A stretch of 64,000 nucleotides of DNA from JAKIYB01 sp964590255 (lineage in GTDB: Bacteria > Armatimonadota > Hebobacteria > CAIYQO01), in assembly GCA_964590255.1 (NCBI GenBank), contig CAZPYA010000014.1, positions 5,044-69,043 of the forward strand, written 5' to 3'. The notes below the pieces were generated by a model that had not been told where the DNA came from, searched no databases, and was given only the letters and a program-made list of their open reading frames with translations. Every line of letters begins with the position of its first letter. Within the stretch, counting starts at the first letter, position 1. The translations under genes were made by a program, and so were the position numbers. Below are positions 59,445 to 64,000 of this stretch, in pieces.

Positions 59445-59885
59445 TCATGTAGCCAGGTTATCGAGCGTAATGATGCGAATGTCAGTCACGCAGGTCAAAG
59501 CGTGATCATTCGTCAGAAACGCATCGCATCCACTGAACATCGCTACAGCAATCTGTAGTGCATCGGGTGTGCGAAGGCGGGAATACTGTGCACGAAGCGA
59601 AGCCGCGAGTTCGGTAATCATCGCATCGATGGGGAAGCAAGTAAAATGATAACTCCCCAGTAAGAAGTCACGGTAACGGGTCGCAAGGGAGGTGTTGTTG
59701 GCGCGAAGCGGCTGCACCAGCACTTCGGATAACGTGATGACTGACGTTACGCCAGTAATAGTTCCACGCTTGATTGCCGAGAAGATTCCGCTCACCTGGG
59801 CGTCATATGTTGGATGCTTCTCGATGTAATAAATAATCGGCGCTGTATCGATACCAAGTTCATGGTCGGTGATCCCATTCGGCAC
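59445..59885 (-). CDS. PIN-domain toxin (VapC-like RNase)
   Basis: A 146-residue PIN-domain nuclease. The four acidic metal ligands are seen: D13 in LGIDTAPIIYY, E54 in TLSEVL, D108 in RTPDALQIA and D127 in FLTNDHAL. As a VapC-like toxin it would cut tRNA or other RNA when free of antitoxin. The GTG start at 59885 lies inside the antitoxin gene (26-nt overlap), which ties the pair together. GC content is near 48 percent, lower than neighbours, as is usual for mobile toxin-antitoxin pairs. Confidence 0.85.
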   Translation of the reverse strand: MPNGITDHELGIDTAPIIYYIEKHPTYDAQVSGIFSAIKRGTITGVTSVITLSEVLVQPLRANNTSLATRYRDFLLGSYHFTCFPIDAMITELAASLRAQYSRLRTPDALQIAVAMFSGCDAFLTNDHALTCVTDIRIITLDNLAT

Positions 59886-60099
59886 GAAGCTTATTCACAT
59901 ACTCCTGTGCATCTACACCTTGCCAGATTTCCTTCCCGAGTCCGTGCAATCCTGTAATATCGAGCTTCTCGTCACGGATATCCTCCCGAGCGCCATGCGC
60001 AGCGCCTTGTGTCAAAAGCGATACAAGACGCAACTGCTCTGATGGTGAGAGCGGTTTGAGATACCGTTCATATATTTCTTCAATACGCATCGCTGCCAT
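59860..60099 (-). CDS. Antitoxin of the PIN-domain pair
   Basis: A 79-residue small protein preceding and overlapping the PIN toxin gene. An N-terminal helix segment (MRIEEIYERYLKPLSPSEQLRL) and the C-terminal GLHGLGKEIWQGVDAQEYVN followed by LRAEWD are seen; I recall the latter from partner proteins of PIN toxins. It probably wraps around the toxin active site with this tail. The ATG at 60099 has GGAG at 8 nt; an upstream frame adds 10 residues without support. DNA binding is not obvious. Confidence 0.75.
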   Translation of the reverse strand: MAAMRIEEIYERYLKPLSPSEQLRLVSLLTQGAAHGAREDIRDEKLDITGLHGLGKEIWQGVDAQEYVNKLRAEWDHRP

Positions 60100-60157
60100 G
60101 ACGTGTTCTCCACATTCATTGTACCACAATTGCCAGCGTCCCTATTGCTGCAAATCA

Positions 60158-61651
60158 TCAACGGTGCACATCCGCCGTCGCCTGCGTCACCTGCGTCCGT
60201 ACGGTGAATACCCCGTCGCCACTCAAAATACCCCCACGGGCGAAAAGACGGCCATTTTCCCAGTTGGACAGGCCCAACTCGGGGCGGTTCAGCGCGTATT
60301 GGCCGTCTACCCAGCGGGTGAAGCCGTTGCCGAGGAACGGTGCGTTGACGGCGTTGCTGAACCACGCCGCGTTATCCGACGACGTCGAGATGAGGCTGGC
60401 GATGAACCGCGGGCTATAGGCGTTGAATAGCGCCACCGCCTCGCGCAGGTTATCCACCATCTTCAGCGTTACTTCCGGCGTCTCTTCCCATTCCCACTCG
60501 CGCCCCATGGCGTCTAGCGGTAACGGCTCGGCCAGCGGCTCCATCACGTCGCCCTCCGCCCGGCGCACGGGCACGATGGTGGACAGCCATTCCGCGGGAA
60601 TGGCCGCGTCGTCGCCGCTGACGATATGCAGTTTGAACCCGTGCCCGCGCCGCTCGCCCGCGCGCCGCAGGCCGCTGAGGAACGCCGGCACCAGATCGCC
60701 CGCGCGCCCCCACGGCAGGCAGCAGACGTTGAGGGTGTTGCAGACCTTGCGGTCCAGCGAGTGGTAGACGGCCGCCTCCAGCCAGCCGGCGTCCGCGGTT
60801 TCGTCAGCGATGGTCCACGCGCCGCCGGTGCCATGCAGGCTCACCGCCACGCCCGCCTGGCGCGCCACCGCGCCGAGCTGCGCTACCGCCTTGCCCGAGC
60901 CGCGCGCCACTGCCAGCGCCAGCCGACGGTCGCTGAACATCGCCCAGCCCGCCGCATGTCCGGCGCTTTCCACCAGCGTCGCCGCGCCGTCGGGCAGACG
61001 CGTCTCGGCCAGCGCGGGGTCCAGCGCGAATTTCACGATCGCCCGCGCCGTGCCCAACGCGTCACGACCGATGCGGAAGACCACGGTGTTGCCGCCACGC
61101 AGCACGCCGGTGGCGTCGGCGAAGACGTTGGGCCGTCCTTCGAAGACAAAACCGACCACGCCCAGCGGCGCGACAATTTGCTCAACGGCCCAGCCGTCGT
61201 GCTCGACGCGCTCCAGCACCTGTCCGGCGCGCGCGGGGGCGTCGCGCCACTCGCGCAGCCCGGCAATCATGTTGCGGCGCATCTTCTCGTCGGCCACCAG
61301 ACGGGTGGTACCGCGGCCACGCGCCTGCGCCGCCGCCACATCCTCGGCGTTCGCCGCGGCAATGGGCGCCCAGGTCGCATCGTCCTCCAACCGGCGCGCG
61401 AAGGCCTCATAAAACGCGGTGATCGCCGCTTCCGGCACGTTGCCCATCGCGTCGAACGCCTGGTGCGCGCGCTCCACCGCCGCCGCGGCGATGGCATGCT
61501 CCGCCGCCGGCAGATGCAGCACGTCGCCAGTGGTTTCTACCACGATCAACCGGTCGCCCGGCTGAAACGCCGCCGCCAGCTCCGCCGACACGTGCGTCAC
61601 CTGATCGCCACCATAGAGAATGGGCATGCCCACCGGAAGTTCCTGCAACAT
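60158..61651 (-). CDS. ProA-like aldehyde dehydrogenase with N-terminal extension
   Basis: A 497-residue aldehyde-dehydrogenase-fold protein most like glutamate-5-semialdehyde dehydrogenase. Seen: GVVGFVFEGRPNVFADATGV near residue 165, the nucleophile region YHSLDRKVCNTLNVCCLPWG and the C-terminal NRPELGLSNWENGRLFARGG. The standard enzyme is about 415 residues; here about 80 residues precede it (FQPGDRLIVVETTGDVLHLP). The blocks differ from housekeeping ProA, so proline synthesis is not assured, and no proB is adjacent. The ATG at 61651 is chosen for GGAGG at 6 nt. It probably uses NADP and an acyl-phosphate or aldehyde substrate; this is inference. Confidence 0.72.
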   Translation of the reverse strand: MLQELPVGMPILYGGDQVTHVSAELAAAFQPGDRLIVVETTGDVLHLPAAEHAIAAAAVERAHQAFDAMGNVPEAAITAFYEAFARRLEDDATWAPIAAANAEDVAAAQARGRGTTRLVADEKMRRNMIAGLREWRDAPARAGQVLERVEHDGWAVEQIVAPLGVVGFVFEGRPNVFADATGVLRGGNTVVFRIGRDALGTARAIVKFALDPALAETRLPDGAATLVESAGHAAGWAMFSDRRLALAVARGSGKAVAQLGAVARQAGVAVSLHGTGGAWTIADETADAGWLEAAVYHSLDRKVCNTLNVCCLPWGRAGDLVPAFLSGLRRAGERRGHGFKLHIVSGDDAAIPAEWLSTIVPVRRAEGDVMEPLAEPLPLDAMGREWEWEETPEVTLKMVDNLREAVALFNAYSPRFIASLISTSSDNAAWFSNAVNAPFLGNGFTRWVDGQYALNRPELGLSNWENGRLFARGGILSGDGVFTVRTQVTQATADVHR

Positions 61652-61735
61652 AGACGCCTCCATTGGCTCGAATTATAACGCATCTCCCCGGTGAATTATA
61701 GTGCCATGGGGCCGCGATGCCATCCGCAACCGTTG

Positions 61736-63829
61736 TTATGGCACGATCACGTTCCCCCGGCCATTCGCCAGGCGCACCACCGCCCGTGCTGTCAGCGGCT
61801 CGCCCGCGAAGGTGATGCCCGGCAGCCGTTCGGGATTGAGGAGGATGAGATCGCGCCCGCGCGGCGTGGTGACGGCGAAGGCGCCGGCGCGGAAGAGCGG
61901 GGCGCCGTCAAGGTCAAGCGTCTCGATGGTGATGTCGGGCACTTCGCCGAGGATGGGCGCCAACAGCACGGTGACGCCCGTCGCGCCGCGGTATTCCACC
62001 GGCATCCAGCGGCGGGCGCGGAGATAGTGGCGTTCGGGATACAGGGATTCGGCGGAGGTTTCGTCCCCGGCGAAGTCGGCGCCCACCTCCAACCGGCGCA
62101 GGTGCGGCTGTGGGGCGAAGGCCAGCAGGCAGGCGGCCTCGCCCGCGGTGCGCGCCCGGCCCGGCCCTAGCACCGTGAACGGCGCGGGACTGTGCCAGTT
62201 TTGCGTTACGCTGAAGTTTGGGCCTTCGTTATTCGAGTTCGTTTCCCGCGCGACGTCGCACACCAGCAGGTAGCCGGGTTCTTTCACGAACACCACTGTG
62301 CGACGGATGGCGATATCCACCGATTGCGGCTCGCGCCAGTTGGCGCGGTAGGCGCCGTGCCAGGCGGTGAAGACGTCGGCGGCAGGCGCCGCATGCCACA
62401 CCGGATCGCGGCCAGCACGGGCGGCGAAGTCCGGGTGGCCGTTCCAGGTGCTGCCGGAGAGGCGGGTGTCGCTGTCAGGCCCGGTGCGGTCGACGTTGTC
62501 GTAGTGCATGCCGTCGATGGTGAGCTGGTTGTGGCTCTCCGGTGCGCGGAAAAGGAGCGCCAGGCCCTCGCCATACCCGCCAAAACGCCCCACCTCTTCC
62601 AACAGCGGCGTGCCATGTGCCCACAGGTTCAGGTTGAGGGTATCCATGTGTGAGTGCCAGCCGGCAAACGGACCGCCATTAAGATTGGCATAGACGGCGT
62701 CCCGTCCGCCGCCGTTGCGGAAGATGGCATAGCCCGATGGTTTCATGTAAACGGAGGCCGCGCGGTCCACCCCCAGGTCGCGTCCGGCGACGGCGGGGAA
62801 ATATGCCTGTGCCGCATCGAGGATGTGGCCGCCGTCCTCGATCGAGCCGTCCCCGTAGGCGGGCATGTGCTCGGTGGGCCCCAGCGTCTGCGCGAACCAG
62901 CGGAAGGCTTTGCGGATGGTACGCAGGAACAGCGCTTCATCCGCGCCCAGCCCGCCGTAACGCTTGCTCGTTTGATACATCTCGGTGAGACCACGCAGGC
63001 TCATGTAGCCGTAGCTCCAGCAGCGCTCCTTGTGCCCGCCGTCGGCGAAAAAGTCGTCGGTGAGATGCTGGCGCAGATACTGCCGCGCGCGCTCCTCCCA
63101 GGCCGGCGCTTCGGTAAACATGGGGAATACTCGCGCCAGCGATAGCAACCCACTGCAACCGACGATCTGCCAGTTGCCGCCATGATAACCGGTCTGGATG
63201 TCATATAGCGAGCGCGCGAAGCCGAGGAACAGCTTCATGAACGCCATCTGCGTCTCAGTGGGCAAGTCGCCGTCGCGCAGCAGCGTTAAATACAGCGGCA
63301 GCAGCACCACGGTCTTTGCCCACGCGCCCAGCTCGTAGTAGACCAGGTGCAGGCCGGGATACGGGTGATCGAGACCGTTGCGCGCGCGATAATAACTGGT
63401 GACGATATCGATGCAGCACCGGCGCATGGCATCGTCCGGCCCTTCCAGCAACCGCGCGGTGCCGGCGTTCAGCCAGCCCAGGTAGTGGAAGCCATACTGG
63501 TCGGTGTTGGCGTAGTTCCAATCGATCTCCGGTCCGAACTCCGCCACCGTGGTGTGCCAGGTGACGATGCGGTGGCGCAGCAAGTCCTCGGCCGTCTGCC
63601 CGAAGCGCGTGTCCAGCGCCGCCAAATGCTCCCGCGCCGCGGCCAGTTCTTCGGTCAATACCCGACGGTGATACGCGCCCAGCGCCCGGTAGGCGGCGTC
63701 CGTGTCGCCCAACCGTCCCAGCCGGATGGCAGCCGCCAGCTCCGCGTTGTCACTCGACGCGCGCATCGATCCCCAGAACTCGCGCTCGCTGATATCGCAA
63801 ATCCGCTTCGGGCATTTAATGGCCGGCAT
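61736..63829 (-). CDS. Heparinase II/III family protein (polysaccharide lyase-like)
   Basis: A 697-residue protein with the classical architecture: an (alpha/alpha)n toroid (residues about 20-340) and a C-terminal beta-sandwich (heparinase II/III-like domain). The motif GWHSHMDTLNLNLWAHGTPL near residue 388 matches the H-x-H-x-D-x-L...G signature of PL12/15/17/21 enzymes, and TGYHGGNWQIVGCSGLLSL near 215 is the toroid's substrate strand. It has no signal peptide, unlike P1-P3, so it is likely an intracellular oligosaccharide-uronate lyase (like oligoalginate or oligo-heparin lyases). GAGG lies 6 nt before the ATG at 63829. The substrate is unknown. Confidence 0.78.
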   Translation of the reverse strand: MPAIKCPKRICDISEREFWGSMRASSDNAELAAAIRLGRLGDTDAAYRALGAYHRRVLTEELAAAREHLAALDTRFGQTAEDLLRHRIVTWHTTVAEFGPEIDWNYANTDQYGFHYLGWLNAGTARLLEGPDDAMRRCCIDIVTSYYRARNGLDHPYPGLHLVYYELGAWAKTVVLLPLYLTLLRDGDLPTETQMAFMKLFLGFARSLYDIQTGYHGGNWQIVGCSGLLSLARVFPMFTEAPAWEERARQYLRQHLTDDFFADGGHKERCWSYGYMSLRGLTEMYQTSKRYGGLGADEALFLRTIRKAFRWFAQTLGPTEHMPAYGDGSIEDGGHILDAAQAYFPAVAGRDLGVDRAASVYMKPSGYAIFRNGGGRDAVYANLNGGPFAGWHSHMDTLNLNLWAHGTPLLEEVGRFGGYGEGLALLFRAPESHNQLTIDGMHYDNVDRTGPDSDTRLSGSTWNGHPDFAARAGRDPVWHAAPAADVFTAWHGAYRANWREPQSVDIAIRRTVVFVKEPGYLLVCDVARETNSNNEGPNFSVTQNWHSPAPFTVLGPGRARTAGEAACLLAFAPQPHLRRLEVGADFAGDETSAESLYPERHYLRARRWMPVEYRGATGVTVLLAPILGEVPDITIETLDLDGAPLFRAGAFAVTTPRGRDLILLNPERLPGITFAGEPLTARAVVRLANGRGNVIVP

Positions 63830-63892
63830 GACACACCTCGCAGGAAGGAATGGGAGAAGAATACGCCATAGGCAAGCGGTTCCCTCCCTGTT

Positions 63893-63943
63893 TCGTGCTC
63901 CTACTCATACTCGAATTGCGAACGAGTACGAATACGAATACGA
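63893..63943. repeat. Inverted tract of TACTCGTAC-type units
   Basis: CTCGTGCTCCTACTCATACTCG-like sequence at 63895-63916 is followed by the inverted CGAGTACGAATACGAATACG at 63922-63943. The same units occur at 848-890, 16110-16145 and 27387-27405. The 63830-64000 end of the window contains no supportable gene. Confidence 0.6.
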
Positions 63944-64000
63944 CAGGGTGCGCGCAAAATCTGTTACCAGAGTGAGGAGGAATAGAACGGTGGGGCAAGA

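Noticed and set aside
63816..63998. A 60-codon minus-strand frame at the window end
   Set aside because: It crosses a repeat tract and the start of the heparinase-like gene, has no ribosome-binding site and no protein-like pattern.
1..64000. tRNA and rRNA genes
   Set aside because: I looked for cloverleaf-like T-arm sequences and conserved rRNA blocks in the gaps and saw none; a dedicated search was not possible.

Overview
This is a high-GC bacterial fragment with about 40 supported protein genes, no rRNA or tRNA that I could recognise, and unusually dense dispersed palindromic repeats between (and once inside) genes. A run of ten N at 57884-57893 shows it comes from a scaffolded assembly, probably a metagenome bin. 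An LptF/LptG permease and an O-antigen-ligase-like protein indicate a diderm envelope. The mix of very large secreted lyase-like proteins, Cys-type sulfatases, many uroporphyrinogen-decarboxylase-fold (URO-D) proteins and TIM-barrel sugar isomerases, with no SusC/SusD pair, fits Armatimonadota or the Planctomycetota/Lentisphaerota side of the PVC group better than Bacteroidota. That placement is inference; no marker gene settles it.

Layout. 1-3.1 kb: the 3' part of a D-2-hydroxyacid dehydrogenase and a secreted LamG-like protein. 3.4-9.5 kb: a surface-polysaccharide cassette (FemAB-like transferase; then an overlapping run of O-antigen-ligase-like protein, polysaccharide deacetylase, GT4 and GT2). 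9.5-16 kb: two different geranylgeranyl-reductase-like flavoproteins, a URO-D-fold protein and a GH94 cellobiose phosphorylase. 16.7-20.8 kb: GNAT plus beta-ketoacyl synthase, YraN, RNase PH and a HicAB toxin-antitoxin pair. 20.9-38.4 kb: three homologous secreted proteins of 1160-1260 residues with a heparinase II/III-like motif, two URO-D proteins, GatC, a sugar isomerase, two Imm26-like proteins and a nitrilase-family hydrolase. 38.5-43.2 kb: an ABC exporter with a partial copy of its own 3' end beside it, YceH and LptF/G. 43.4-49.8 kb: URO-D protein, sulfatase, Asp-box sialidase-like protein, sulfatase and a GH43-like propeller. 50-64 kb: second LamG-like protein, FAD oxidoreductase, seven-hundred-class propeller protein, GH95 fucosidase, esterase, PIN toxin-antitoxin, ProA-like dehydrogenase and a cytoplasmic heparinase II/III protein.

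How it works together (inference): the secreted lyases, sulfatases, sialidase-like enzyme, GH95, GH43-like and heparinase II/III proteins look like a catabolic programme for sulfated, fucose- and uronate-containing polysaccharides, with the isomerase, hydroxyacid dehydrogenase and cellobiose phosphorylase handling products inside the cell. Two of the four URO-D proteins keep an HxC...C zinc-site pattern like corrinoid-dependent methyltransferases, and one URO-D gene is translationally coupled to a giant lyase gene. Demethylation of methylated sugars is therefore a testable idea.

The second theme is repeats. Several families of short GC-rich palindromic repeats occur singly or as head-to-head pairs (REPIN-like) in almost every larger gap. 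One copy lies in frame inside the beta-ketoacyl synthase gene, and another supplies the C-terminal codons and stop of a flavoprotein gene.
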